Under the pieces are notes generated by a model. The model worked only from the letters and a program-made list of their open reading frames with translations. It did not search any database and had not been told where the DNA came from. This document shows positions 13,270-20,524 of a DNA stretch of 24,500 nucleotides, piece by piece. The first letter of the stretch is position 1, and the number at the start of each line of letters is the position of its first letter. This DNA comes from RGIG426 sp045643425 (GTDB taxonomy: Bacteria > Bacillota > Clostridia > Oscillospirales > Acutalibacteraceae): contig JAZUKW010000026.1 of NCBI GenBank assembly GCA_045643425.1, forward strand, positions 1-24,500, given 5' to 3'. A program made the position numbers and the translations under genes.

Positions 13270-14613
13270 TTGAAAAAAATCATATGTGTGTTTTTGGCTG
13301 TTATTATGTTGGCAACGCTAACTGCTTGTGGTGACAAAAATGGTGGCAAGTCCTCTGATTTGGCGGAAGATTTGGAAGAATATAAATTGTATCTTGATCT
13401 TAAATCGGAAAGCAATCTCCTTTTTAGTAAGTATGACGTTATTGTGTATTTGGACGGGAAAGAAATTGCATCGGTTGCAAACGGGACGACTTTTGGTGAA
13501 ATGTATGATGTGTTTGAAGGAAATCACGAGCTTGTTTTTTGTAAAGCAGGGGATGATACCGTGAACGCATCGCACACGATTGCGGTTTCCGGCGATATGA
13601 CAATAAAATGTGATATTGGTCACGGAAGCGATTCGATAGAACTGAAAAATTATGTTGCCACGGCAGGCGTTGACGCGGTTTCGACGACGATGATAAATGT
13701 GGTTGGAATGAATTTGTCGGAAGCAAAGCGTGCTTTAGAGGAAAAAGGACTGTCTAATGTTAGAGAAGAGCCGTATGAGAGGATATTTAATTCTAACAAC
13801 TGGGTCGTTTTAAAACAAAGTATTGATGAAGGAACAATTGTTAACAAACGCGAAGAGATACGGTTGGATTGTATTAAAATAAGCGAAAAAGTAGCGAATG
13901 AATACACTAATAAGAATATTGATGAAATCCAAACGGCGGCCAATATAGAAGGGTATATGGTGTCATGGGTGGATTCGGAACGAAATTCTATGAATGAGCA
14001 AGTTTCTAAATTTAATCAAGATGAAAAGAAGGACTGGATAGCCGAGAAGGCAAGCTTGTCTGGATCAACTATTACCATTGTGCTGAAATATATTGGAGAT
14101 CCACAAAAAACCACTAAAAAAACGACGGTAGCTACCACCAAAAAAACGACGGTAGCTACTACTAAAAAAATGACGGTAGCTACTACTAAAAAGACGACAG
14201 CACCGCCCCGGAAAACAACCCAAAAAACATCATCGACCGTGTTTTATTCGACGAACGACAGAGAAACTGCCAGACAGGGAAAAACCGGTGTGTATGCGTA
14301 TAGCAGGCGAGTTGGTGACAACGAATTATTTTATATCATTGATTTCAACAAAAAATGTGTTTATTCTTTTTCGAGAGAAGAGGATCTCTGCACGAAAGCA
14401 AATATGGATTCCGGAGATCTAAATTCTTTGATAGTAGTTACTTATCACGATGAAAACTTGGTGTGGAAAGAGGGCCTATGCTTTAAGTGGGTAAGGCAAC
14501 CAGAGACTTTGCTTGTGCAAATAGAGTCGTCATGGGATAGTTATGAGTTCATATATACTGACTTGGAGGATGCGCTGAAAATCAGAGATAAAAAGAAGAT
14601 TGTTCAGTATTAA
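13270..14613 (+). CDS. PASTA-like lipoprotein with Thr/Lys repeat linker
   Basis: A 447-residue secreted lipoprotein. It begins MKKIICVFLAVIMLATLTAC, a lipoprotein signal with the lipidated cysteine at residue 20. A TTG start at 13270 is chosen because AAGAGGG lies nine bases upstream and the signal then starts with MKK; an ATG at 13264 would be too close. Near residues 138-160 is a PASTA-like motif (NVVGMNLSEAKRALEEKGL), the domain type that binds peptidoglycan fragments. Residues 281-312 are a TTKKTTVA tandem repeat, a flexible wall-spanning linker. The C-terminal 120 residues have no family I know. Codons are AT-rich, unlike most of the window. The role is probably surface-exposed sensing or adhesion, which is inference. 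Confidence 0.85.
   Translation: MKKIICVFLAVIMLATLTACGDKNGGKSSDLAEDLEEYKLYLDLKSESNLLFSKYDVIVYLDGKEIASVANGTTFGEMYDVFEGNHELVFCKAGDDTVNASHTIAVSGDMTIKCDIGHGSDSIELKNYVATAGVDAVSTTMINVVGMNLSEAKRALEEKGLSNVREEPYERIFNSNNWVVLKQSIDEGTIVNKREEIRLDCIKISEKVANEYTNKNIDEIQTAANIEGYMVSWVDSERNSMNEQVSKFNQDEKKDWIAEKASLSGSTITIVLKYIGDPQKTTKKTTVATTKKTTVATTKKMTVATTKKTTAPPRKTTQKTSSTVFYSTNDRETARQGKTGVYAYSRRVGDNELFYIIDFNKKCVYSFSREEDLCTKANMDSGDLNSLIVVTYHDENLVWKEGLCFKWVRQPETLLVQIESSWDSYEFIYTDLEDALKIRDKKKIVQY
14110..14205 (+). repeat. 24-bp tandem repeat, four units
   Basis: Four in-frame 24-base units encode TTKKTTVA, TTKKTTVA, TTKKMTVA and TTKKTTAP. Units one and two differ at a single base; the last has decayed. Copy number could vary by slippage without breaking the frame. 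Confidence 0.9.
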
Positions 14614-14683
14614 ACAACTTTATTTTTCGTTTTTTGCTCAAAGAGAAAACTTGTGTTTTACAGAAAAATATCTGTAATAAAAA

Positions 14684-14716
14684 GCCGTCAGGGGAGTTGC
14701 TTCCTCTGGCGGTTTT
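14684..14716 (+). terminator. Rho-independent terminator
   Basis: An imperfect stem built from CCGTCAGGGGA and TCCTCTGGCGG with a short loop, followed by TTTTTT, 70 bases after the lipoprotein stop. A small 7-bp inverted repeat TTACAGA/TCTGTAA (14658-14677) precedes it. Confidence 0.8.
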
Positions 14717-14735
14717 TTGGTTGACGGCAAACATG

Positions 14736-14789
14736 GAAGAGGTCTCTTGAATCTCCTTTTTGAATGATAAAATTCAAGAGACCACCTCT
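14736..14789. repeat. Long hairpin resembling the tRNA-Pro anticodon arm
   Basis: GGTCTCTTGAAT (14741-14752) and ATTCAAGAGACC (14772-14783) pair perfectly across a 19-base loop, and AAGAG/CTCTT extend the stem past a small bulge. The left arm differs at one base in eleven from GGCCTCTTGAA in the tRNA-Pro gene (14882-14892). T residues follow the right arm, so it could also be a second terminator. Confidence 0.6.
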
Positions 14790-14804
14790 TTTATTTGAGA
14801 GCAT

Positions 14805-14847
14805 AAAAAAAGACCGCCAAACTACGCAAAAGCCCATAGTTTGGCGG
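14805..14847 (-). terminator. Rho-independent terminator after tRNA-Pro
   Basis: An 11-bp stem CCGCCAAACTA/TAGTTTGGCGG with a 12-base loop, followed in minus sense by a run of T residues, seven bases beyond the tRNA 3' end. Confidence 0.9.
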
Positions 14848-14853
14848 ATTTTT

Positions 14854-14930
14854 TGGTCCGAGTGACAGGAGTCGAACCTGCGGCCTCTTGAACCCCATTC
14901 AAGCGCGCTACCAATCTGCGCTACACCCGG
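14854..14930 (-). tRNA. tRNA-Pro (anticodon GGG)
   Basis: A 77-base tRNA with encoded CCA on the minus strand. The acceptor stem CCGGGTG pairs with CACTCGG, the D arm is GCGC...GCGC, and the anticodon stem CTTGA/TCAAG holds the loop ATGGGGT, giving anticodon GGG. The T arm is GCAGG-TTCGACT-CCTGT. It reads CCC and CCU proline codons. The AT-rich accessory stretch lies on its 3' side. Confidence 0.96.
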
Positions 14931-14947
14931 AAATGACTGCGAGCAGT

Positions 14948-14976
14948 ATTGTACCACAACTTTTTTGAAAAAGCAA
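14948..14976 (-). promoter_or_regulatory. Sigma-A promoter for tRNA-Pro
   Basis: In minus sense TTGCTT (14971-14976), a 17-base spacer and TACAAT (14948-14953), about 18 bases before the tRNA 5' end and just past the stop codon of the upstream gene. Confidence 0.75.
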
Positions 14977-14983
14977 GTCTTTT

Positions 14984-16405
14984 TTACCAATTTGGTTTAC
15001 AAAGTTGGTGAGCGCTGTTGGCGGTAATGGAAAAGTAGTGGGCGAGGATCTGATCGTAGCTCCAACCGTACTCATTGGCGTAGATAACGGCGCCGAGCTG
15101 GGACAGACCGAGGCCGTGGCCGTGGCCGTGGACCGTCAGCGTCAGCTTGCCGCCGGCGGCGGAGGTGACGGTAAAGCTTGCGGAGCGCAGACCGAGCGCC
15201 GCCTGCACGTGGCGGCCTTTCAGATAGACCTTTTCGCCGCCGCTCTTATAATAAAGGTTACAGCGGGAGACGTAGGCGCCGTCCCATTCGGTAGCATACA
15301 GCGGATAACGGCCCGCCGCTTGGTCATAATAGATCGTTTCCTCCATATAGTCGGAAACGTCGGCGAGAATACTGTCGAACGAGGCGGTGTAGGTGTCGGT
15401 ATACAGCCCGCCGTATTTTTCGACGAGCGCGTCTGTCTCGGGGCTAAACACCGAGCGCACGTAGGGCAGATCCTCGGTATATACTTTTTTGCAGGAAGCG
15501 GTGGTGCCGGCGGCGGAGGCAGAATAAAACACGTTGCACAGCGACGTATAGCCCGCGCCGGTCATCAGCTTTTCGCCCAAAACGGCGCCGACGGCATCGT
15601 AGATGCGTTTGTCGTTTTGGTTCTTCAAATTGACGTCCTCGCGCATGCTGATCGTGAACGTCGAGCCGGAGGAGCAAACGGAGCAAATGCGCGTATACGA
15701 CACGACGGCATGGGCTTTCCACGCCTCGGTGGAATTGGCTGCATAGCGGGCGGCTCCCAGCTCGTATTTCACGTCGGCAGTGATCGCCAGCTGTAGGTTT
15801 GCTTTGGTGTCGCCTTTATACACTTTGCCGGTGGCGCTGTTGACCACCTTGATTTTCTTCATATACGTAGATTCTTTGACGCCGCTTGTTTTAAGCGTGG
15901 GCGTGTAGCTCGGCGTCAGCACCGCCGCCGCGTTCGGCGTTACCTGCGGCTGGCCGCCGGAGGCAGGCTTTTTGGCGGTTTTCTTGGCGGTGGGTTTAGC
16001 GGCGGTCGTGCGCGCGGTCGTCTTTTCGGTCGTTTGGATCACGCGCTCGGTGGTGGTCGTTTTTTCGGTGGTAGTCGTCTCGGCGGCTGTTTCGGTCGCG
16101 GTTTCGGTCACCGTCTCGGTCGCGGTTTCGGTTGCGGTGACGGTGGGCAGCGTCGCCCGGTAACGCGCGACGATCGCGTTCCACAAAAGCGTTTCGTCAG
16201 CCGCGCTGACCGCGCCGCTTTTGTTGAGATCCGCAGACAGATCGCCGCTTTTTTCGGCCAGCAGCAGCACGCGCATATCCGCGCTGTTGAGCGCGCCGTC
16301 TTTGTTGAGATCGCAGGAGGCGGGATCGGTGAGAGCGGCCGCCGAAAACAGGGAGGACGCGGCGAAAACGCCGGCGCAGCATACCGCGAGCCATGACGAT
16401 TTCAT
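14984..16405 (-). CDS. Secreted dockerin-SpoIID domain protein
   Basis: A 473-residue exported protein. A signal peptide (1-24) is followed by a dockerin type I-like module: first calcium loop DLNKDGALNSAD (32-43), second loop DLNKSGAVSAAD (59-70), slightly degenerate. A Thr/Glu then Thr/Lys linker spans about 86-150. The rest is a SpoIID/LytB domain, with STEAWKAHAVVSYTR (225-239; E227 is the likely catalytic Glu) and the closing HGHGHGLGLSQLGA (426-439). SpoIID proteins cut the glycan backbone of peptidoglycan. The dockerin-like module suggests anchoring to a cohesin-bearing partner instead of a membrane helix, so this is probably not the engulfment SpoIID itself. ATG 16405 follows AAAGGAGG. 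It is divergent from a carboxypeptidase gene. Confidence 0.9.
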   Translation of the reverse strand: MKSSWLAVCCAGVFAASSLFSAAALTDPASCDLNKDGALNSADMRVLLLAEKSGDLSADLNKSGAVSAADETLLWNAIVARYRATLPTVTATETATETVTETATETAAETTTTEKTTTTERVIQTTEKTTARTTAAKPTAKKTAKKPASGGQPQVTPNAAAVLTPSYTPTLKTSGVKESTYMKKIKVVNSATGKVYKGDTKANLQLAITADVKYELGAARYAANSTEAWKAHAVVSYTRICSVCSSGSTFTISMREDVNLKNQNDKRIYDAVGAVLGEKLMTGAGYTSLCNVFYSASAAGTTASCKKVYTEDLPYVRSVFSPETDALVEKYGGLYTDTYTASFDSILADVSDYMEETIYYDQAAGRYPLYATEWDGAYVSRCNLYYKSGGEKVYLKGRHVQAALGLRSASFTVTSAAGGKLTLTVHGHGHGLGLSQLGAVIYANEYGWSYDQILAHYFSITANSAHQLCKPNW

Positions 16406-16443
16406 AACGGCGACCTCCTTTCAAAAAACAACGAACTTTTGAC

Positions 16444-16472
16444 AGTATACCATATTTTTCGTCAGAATGCAA
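16444..16472 (-). promoter_or_regulatory. Sigma-A promoter for the SpoIID-domain gene
   Basis: In minus sense TTGCAT (16467-16472), a 17-base spacer and TATACT (16444-16449), 38 bases before the start codon. Confidence 0.85.
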
Positions 16473-16484
16473 GGGTATGGAATG

Positions 16485-16503
16485 TGCCGCCGCGGCATAT
16501 ACT
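16485..16503 (+). promoter_or_regulatory. -10 box and palindrome before the carboxypeptidase gene
   Basis: TATACT (16498-16503) lies 33 bases before the start codon with no good sigma-A -35 box. A perfect palindrome TGCCGC-C-GCGGCA (16485-16497) abuts it and could be an operator. I compared the area with sigma-F and sigma-G consensus sequences and found no convincing match. Confidence 0.4.
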
Positions 16504-16536
16504 CTTACAGCTTGAAAAACGAAAGGGCGATCACAA

Positions 16537-17766
16537 ATGAAAATCATAGTACGGTCGGTTTTGAGTATGGTGCTGGCGGCGGTCATGGCGTTGTCGGCGG
16601 CGGCGCAGACGTGGCTTATGGAGACTGAAGCGGGAGAGAGCGCCGAGGCGCTGATCACGGCGGCGGAAGCAAAAAAATGGGAGCAGACCGCGACGGTGCC
16701 GGAAAAGGCAGCGGAGCTTTCGGTCGGCGGCAAGGGCAGTATCCTTATCGAGATGAGTACGGGGACGGTGCTGTTTTCGCAAAACGCGGACGTGCCGCTG
16801 CCGATTGCGTCGGTGACGAAGATCATGACGCTGCTTTTGGTGATGGAGGCTATCGACGACGGGCGGCTTTCCTATACGGACGTCGTGACCTGCTCGGAGA
16901 CGGCGGCCAACTACGGCGGCTCGCAAATTTGGCTGGAGCCGGGCGAGAAGATGACGGTCAACGATCTGCTCAAGGCGATCGCCGTCGTGTCCGCCAACGA
17001 TGCCTGTGCCGCTATAGCGGAGCATCTGGACGGCTCGGTCGAGGCGTTCGTCAGCCGTATGAACGAGCGGGCGAAGGAGCTCGGGATGAGCCACACGACG
17101 TTTCGCGATTGCTGCGGGCTGGACGATACGGCGACCTCGACCGCGCGCGACGTGAGCGCTATGGCGCGAGAGCTTATGAAGCACAAGGATATTCGCCGCT
17201 ATACGACGATTTGGATGGATACGCTGCGCGGTGGAAAAAGCTCGCTCGTCAACACCAACAAGCTGGTGCGGTATTATAAAGGGGCGACCGGGCTCAAGAC
17301 CGGCACCACCTCTACCGCCGGCCATTGCTTGACGGGAACGGCCGAGCGGGACGGTATGGAGCTTTGCGCGGTCATTCTCGGCTGCGCTTCTACCGACGAG
17401 CGGTTTTCGGGGGTGCGCGCGATGCTCGACTACGGCTTTGCGCGGTATGCGTTGTTTACGCCGTCGGCCGAAGAGGCAAAGCTTACGCCGGTCACGGTGC
17501 GGCACGGACTTGAAAAAACGGTGATGCCGGCGCGTCCCGTGCTGCCGCCGGTATTGTGCAAAAAGGGCGAGGAGAAACAAATCACCTGCACGATGACCCT
17601 CAAATCGGAGGTGCAGGCGCCGGTGACGGCGGGAGAAACGCTCGGCACGGTGACGGTGCGGCGAGGGGACGAAGCGCTTGCAACGTATAGCGTGAAAGCG
17701 GCGGGCTCGGTGGCGCGCGTTACCTTTTCGGCGGCACTTTGTCGGCTGTGGTCGTCGTTGTTGTAA
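16537..17766 (+). CDS. D-alanyl-D-alanine carboxypeptidase (DacF/PBP5 type)
   Basis: A 409-residue exported penicillin-binding protein of the S11 family. A signal peptide (1-24) precedes the transpeptidase-like domain with its three active-site motifs: SVTK (S92, K95), SAN (152-154) and KTG (254-256). A PBP5 C-terminal domain covers about 306-400, ending in a hydrophobic LCRLWSSLL tail that may anchor it to the membrane face. It removes the last D-alanine from peptidoglycan stem peptides, limiting cross-linking. Length and layout match DacF/DacA proteins; in Bacillus dacF is sporulation-controlled, but no sporulation promoter is visible here. The ATG at 16537 follows GAAAGGGCG. It is divergent from the SpoIID-domain gene, another wall enzyme. 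Confidence 0.94.
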   Translation: MKIIVRSVLSMVLAAVMALSAAAQTWLMETEAGESAEALITAAEAKKWEQTATVPEKAAELSVGGKGSILIEMSTGTVLFSQNADVPLPIASVTKIMTLLLVMEAIDDGRLSYTDVVTCSETAANYGGSQIWLEPGEKMTVNDLLKAIAVVSANDACAAIAEHLDGSVEAFVSRMNERAKELGMSHTTFRDCCGLDDTATSTARDVSAMARELMKHKDIRRYTTIWMDTLRGGKSSLVNTNKLVRYYKGATGLKTGTTSTAGHCLTGTAERDGMELCAVILGCASTDERFSGVRAMLDYGFARYALFTPSAEEAKLTPVTVRHGLEKTVMPARPVLPPVLCKKGEEKQITCTMTLKSEVQAPVTAGETLGTVTVRRGDEALATYSVKAAGSVARVTFSAALCRLWSSLL

Positions 17767-17794
17767 AAAAGACAAAAAAGTTTTGTCTAAAAGG

Positions 17795-17823
17795 TTGCAA
17801 AGAGGAAGAAAATATTGTAAAAT
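17795..17823 (+). promoter_or_regulatory. Sigma-A promoter for glucose-6-phosphate isomerase
   Basis: TTGCAA (17795-17800), a 17-base spacer and TAAAAT (17818-17823). The leader of about 60 bases contains an inverted repeat CGGTCG/CGACCG (17839-17861). Confidence 0.72.
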
Positions 17824-17888
17824 ACAGTAAAGAACCAACGGTCGCCCGAGATGATCGACCGCAATTTGTGACGAGGGTGGTGAACGGC

Positions 17889-19232
17889 TTGGCTATTTCG
17901 CTTGAAACCCAATATACCAAAGGCTTTATCGACGCCGAGGATTGGGAAAATATCCAACCCCGTGTCACCGAGGCCCACGAGCTGCTCCACAGCCGTCGCG
18001 GTGCGGGAAGTGAGTTCCTCGGTTGGCTGTCTTTGCCGGTGGATTACGACCGCCACGAGTTCGAGCGTATCCGCTCGGCAGCGCAGCGTATCCGCGAGAC
18101 GTCCGATGCGCTTATCGTTATCGGCATCGGCGGCTCGTACCTCGGCGCTCGCGCCGCGGTGGAGTTTTTGAAGACCAGCTTTTATAACTCGATCGAAAAA
18201 ACCACGCCGGACATTTACTTCGTCGGTAACAGCCTTTCGGCGTTCGATATTCAGGAAACGCTTCGCCTTTGCTCCGGCAAACGGATCTCGATCAACGTCA
18301 TCTCCAAATCGGGAACGACGGTGGAGCCGGGCATTGCGTTCCGCATCTTCCGCGATCACCTGATTCGTATGGTAGGGCCGGAGGAAGCCCGCAAACGGAT
18401 CTACGTGACGGCGGACCGCTCGAAGGGCGTGCTGAAAGCGCTTGCCGACCGCGAGGGCTACGAGAGCTTTGTGGTGCCGAACAACATCGGCGGTCGCTTC
18501 TCGGTGCTGACGGCGGTGGGACTTTTGCCGATCGCGGTCGCCGGCGGCGATATTGATGCGATCATGGCGGGCGCCGCCACGGCAGCGGAGGAGCTGCATA
18601 CCCCGTATCTGTTCCAGAATCCCTGCTACCGTTACGCCGCCTCCCGCCATTTGCTGATGCAAAAGGGCCGTTCGGTGGAGTTGCTCGTCAGCGCCGAGCC
18701 GCGCTGTGTCCAGCTCGGTGAGTGGTGGAAACAGCTGTTCGCCGAAAGCGAGGGCAAAAACGGCAAGGGTCTGTTCCCGACGACTGCGATCTTTACGACC
18801 GATCTGCATTCGATCGGGCAGTTCATCCAGCAGGGAACGCCCCTCTTGTTCGAGACGGCGGTGATGTTCGACCGCCCGGCGAACCTGCTCGGTGTGGAAT
18901 TTGCGGCGGATAATTTCGACAGCCTCAACTATCTGTCCGGCAAGACCATTCACGACGTTAACCGTATCGCGCTGTTGTCGGCGCTGTTATCCCACATGGA
19001 CGGCGGCACGCCGAGCCTCTTGCTCACCGTTCCCGCCGCTACCGAGGATCACCTGGGATATTTGTTCTATTTCTTTGAAAAGGCCTGTGCCATCTCCGCG
19101 TATATGCTGGGGATCAACCCCTTTAACCAGCCCGGCGTGGAGGGGTATAAGCGCAATATGTTTGCGCTGCTCGGCCGCCCCGGTTTCGAGGCTCGTCGCC
19201 GGGATCTGGAGCGTCGGCTCCATAACGGATAA
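17889..19232 (+). CDS. pgi: Glucose-6-phosphate isomerase
   Basis: A 447-residue enzyme interconverting glucose-6-phosphate and fructose-6-phosphate in glycolysis. Family signatures are intact: VIGIGGSYLGARA, NVISKSGTTVEPG (phosphate-binding SGTT loop), NNIGGRFSVLTAVGLLP and the C-terminal GVEGYKRNMFALLG with the catalytic lysine. HSIGQFIQQG carries a conserved histidine. The frame is open from 17739, overlapping the previous gene, but the family-typical N-terminus (AISLETQYTKGFI) begins at the TTG at 17889, which has GAGGGTGG about eight bases upstream and lies after the promoter. Length matches the Bacillus enzyme. It leads a likely operon with the P-loop gene 57 bases on. Confidence 0.95.
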   Translation: MAISLETQYTKGFIDAEDWENIQPRVTEAHELLHSRRGAGSEFLGWLSLPVDYDRHEFERIRSAAQRIRETSDALIVIGIGGSYLGARAAVEFLKTSFYNSIEKTTPDIYFVGNSLSAFDIQETLRLCSGKRISINVISKSGTTVEPGIAFRIFRDHLIRMVGPEEARKRIYVTADRSKGVLKALADREGYESFVVPNNIGGRFSVLTAVGLLPIAVAGGDIDAIMAGAATAAEELHTPYLFQNPCYRYAASRHLLMQKGRSVELLVSAEPRCVQLGEWWKQLFAESEGKNGKGLFPTTAIFTTDLHSIGQFIQQGTPLLFETAVMFDRPANLLGVEFAADNFDSLNYLSGKTIHDVNRIALLSALLSHMDGGTPSLLLTVPAATEDHLGYLFYFFEKACAISAYMLGINPFNQPGVEGYKRNMFALLGRPGFEARRRDLERRLHNG

Positions 19233-19289
19233 GGCAGAATCCGCCGCAAGGCGGTTTGCAGATAACCAAAAGTGTAGGAGGAAAAACTT

Positions 19290-19706
19290 ATGATCACGTT
19301 AATTTTGGGAAAAAAAGGCTCGGGTAAAACCAAACGCCTCGTCGCGCTGTGCGAGGAAGCGACTGTCGCCTCGAAGGGCAACGTCGTCTTTATTGAAAAA
19401 GGCAAAACCCTGACCTTTAACCTGAATCACCAAACCCGCCTGGCGGTGGCTGAGGAATACGGCGTTGCCGGTTTCGATGCGCTGTATGGCTTTGTTGCCG
19501 GTATGTTTGCGGGCAACTACGACATTACCGACGTGTTTGTTGACCAAACTCTGAAAATCGGCGGCGGCGATATGGAGGCCTTCGGTGCGTTCATTGAGAA
19601 GCTGGCGGCGCTCGGCGATAAGGCGTCGGCGAATGTGGTTCTCTCCATTTCGGCGGAAAAAGAGGAGATCCCGGAGAAGGTCCACGGCTACGTGAAAGAG
19701 CTGTAA
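19290..19706 (+). CDS. Small P-loop NTPase of unknown function
   Basis: A 138-residue protein opening MITLILGKKGSGKTKRLV, with a Walker A motif at residues 7-14 (GKKGSGKT). DVFVDQT (about 81-87) ends a hydrophobic strand and may be a Walker B-like site. It is too short for known kinases and has no further domain. It looks like the short conserved P-loop proteins of Clostridia, for which I know no function. The ATG follows TAGGAGG by about nine bases. It sits between pgi and the CofE-like gene, all on one strand with gaps of 57 and 27 bases, so one transcript is likely. Confidence 0.85.
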   Translation: MITLILGKKGSGKTKRLVALCEEATVASKGNVVFIEKGKTLTFNLNHQTRLAVAEEYGVAGFDALYGFVAGMFAGNYDITDVFVDQTLKIGGGDMEAFGAFIEKLAALGDKASANVVLSISAEKEEIPEKVHGYVKEL

Positions 19707-19733
19707 TACATAAAACACAAGGAAGTTTTGAGT

Positions 19734-20522
19734 ATGACTGAAAATACCGCGGTGAATACCGCTGTGGAATCGTCAGAAGAAAAAAAGAAAGTCATTCCGC
19801 CTGTAAAAGAGGGTGACGTTACCCTTTTCCCGTCGGGCATTCGTGAGGTGGAGGGCGCGCGCTATGACCGCGCCGCCATCCAAACCCACTTTATCGATCG
19901 CGGCGAGGATTACGAGGCGGTGGTGCGCCGCTACCTCGTGCCGGTGTGCAAGCCGGGCGATTTCGTTACCGTCTCCGAAAAGATCGTGTCGATGTGCCAG
20001 GATAACACCGTCGAGATGAAAGACGTGAAGGTGGGCTTTTGGGCGAAGTTCCTCTCGAAATTCGCCACCAGCAACAACCACGGCATCGGCATGGACGAGC
20101 CGTACAAGCTGCAGCTCGCGATCGACATGAAAGGCTTGCCGCTCATTTTGTGGGCGTGCGTCTGCCATGCGGTGGCGCGTCTGTTCGGCAAGCGCGGCGT
20201 GTTCTATGAGATCGTCGGCCAGGAGGTCGCCGGTATCGACGGCTTTTACAGCCACTCGTCCTTCGAGATCTATCACACGCTCGCGGTGCTTTTGCCGAAA
20301 GACCCGAACGGCGTTTGCAAGATGATCGAGGAAGCCACCGGCGTCGCGACCACGATCGTGGACGCCAACGACCTCAACGTGGAGATCCTCGGCAAATCCC
20401 CGTCGCTCGATAAGTATTCCAACGAGTTTTTGGCGGAGTGCATTCGCGATAACCCCGCGGGACAAGACGCGCAGCATACGCCGTTTGTGCGTGTTCGCAA
20501 GGTGGAAGACGAGGAGGCGTAA
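19734..20522 (+). CDS. CofE-like (F420-0:gamma-glutamyl ligase-like) protein
   Basis: A 262-residue protein whose body matches the CofE-type fold: TVSEKIVSMCQ near residue 77, a GIGMDEPYKLQ stretch, then IVGQEVAGIDG and a late TTIVDANDLN. True CofE adds glutamate to coenzyme F420, but nothing else here points to F420 synthesis and most gut Clostridia lack that cofactor, so this is likely a paralogue with another amide-forming role. A charged N-terminal tail of about 30 residues precedes the domain. ATG 19734 is preferred over TTG 19728 because AAGGA lies ten bases upstream of it. It is followed after two bases by the PHP gene, so the two are probably translated together. Confidence 0.82.
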   Translation: MTENTAVNTAVESSEEKKKVIPPVKEGDVTLFPSGIREVEGARYDRAAIQTHFIDRGEDYEAVVRRYLVPVCKPGDFVTVSEKIVSMCQDNTVEMKDVKVGFWAKFLSKFATSNNHGIGMDEPYKLQLAIDMKGLPLILWACVCHAVARLFGKRGVFYEIVGQEVAGIDGFYSHSSFEIYHTLAVLLPKDPNGVCKMIEEATGVATTIVDANDLNVEILGKSPSLDKYSNEFLAECIRDNPAGQDAQHTPFVRVRKVEDEEA

Positions 20523-20524
20523 CC

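Noticed and set aside
13035..13415. Minus-strand frame of 126 codons between the Fic and lipoprotein genes
   Set aside because: Its tail reads somewhat protein-like, but it overlaps the lipoprotein start and has no ribosome-binding site or recognisable family.
14110..14205. Short regular repeats as a CRISPR array
   Set aside because: The 24-base units are contiguous, in frame and without spacers; they encode a protein linker.
11870..14850. Direct repeat of the tRNA-Pro 3' end as an island boundary
   Set aside because: I looked for a second copy of the T-arm/acceptor sequence near the left edge of the AT-rich segment and saw none; no integrase gene is present.
14688..14990. Minus-strand frame of 100 codons over tRNA-Pro
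   Set aside because: It covers an intact tRNA and its terminator; coding there is not credible.
17770..17788. Inverted repeat AGACAAAA-AAG-TTTTGTCT after the carboxypeptidase gene
   Set aside because: The stem is AT-rich and lacks a T run on the plus strand, so I did not call it a terminator.
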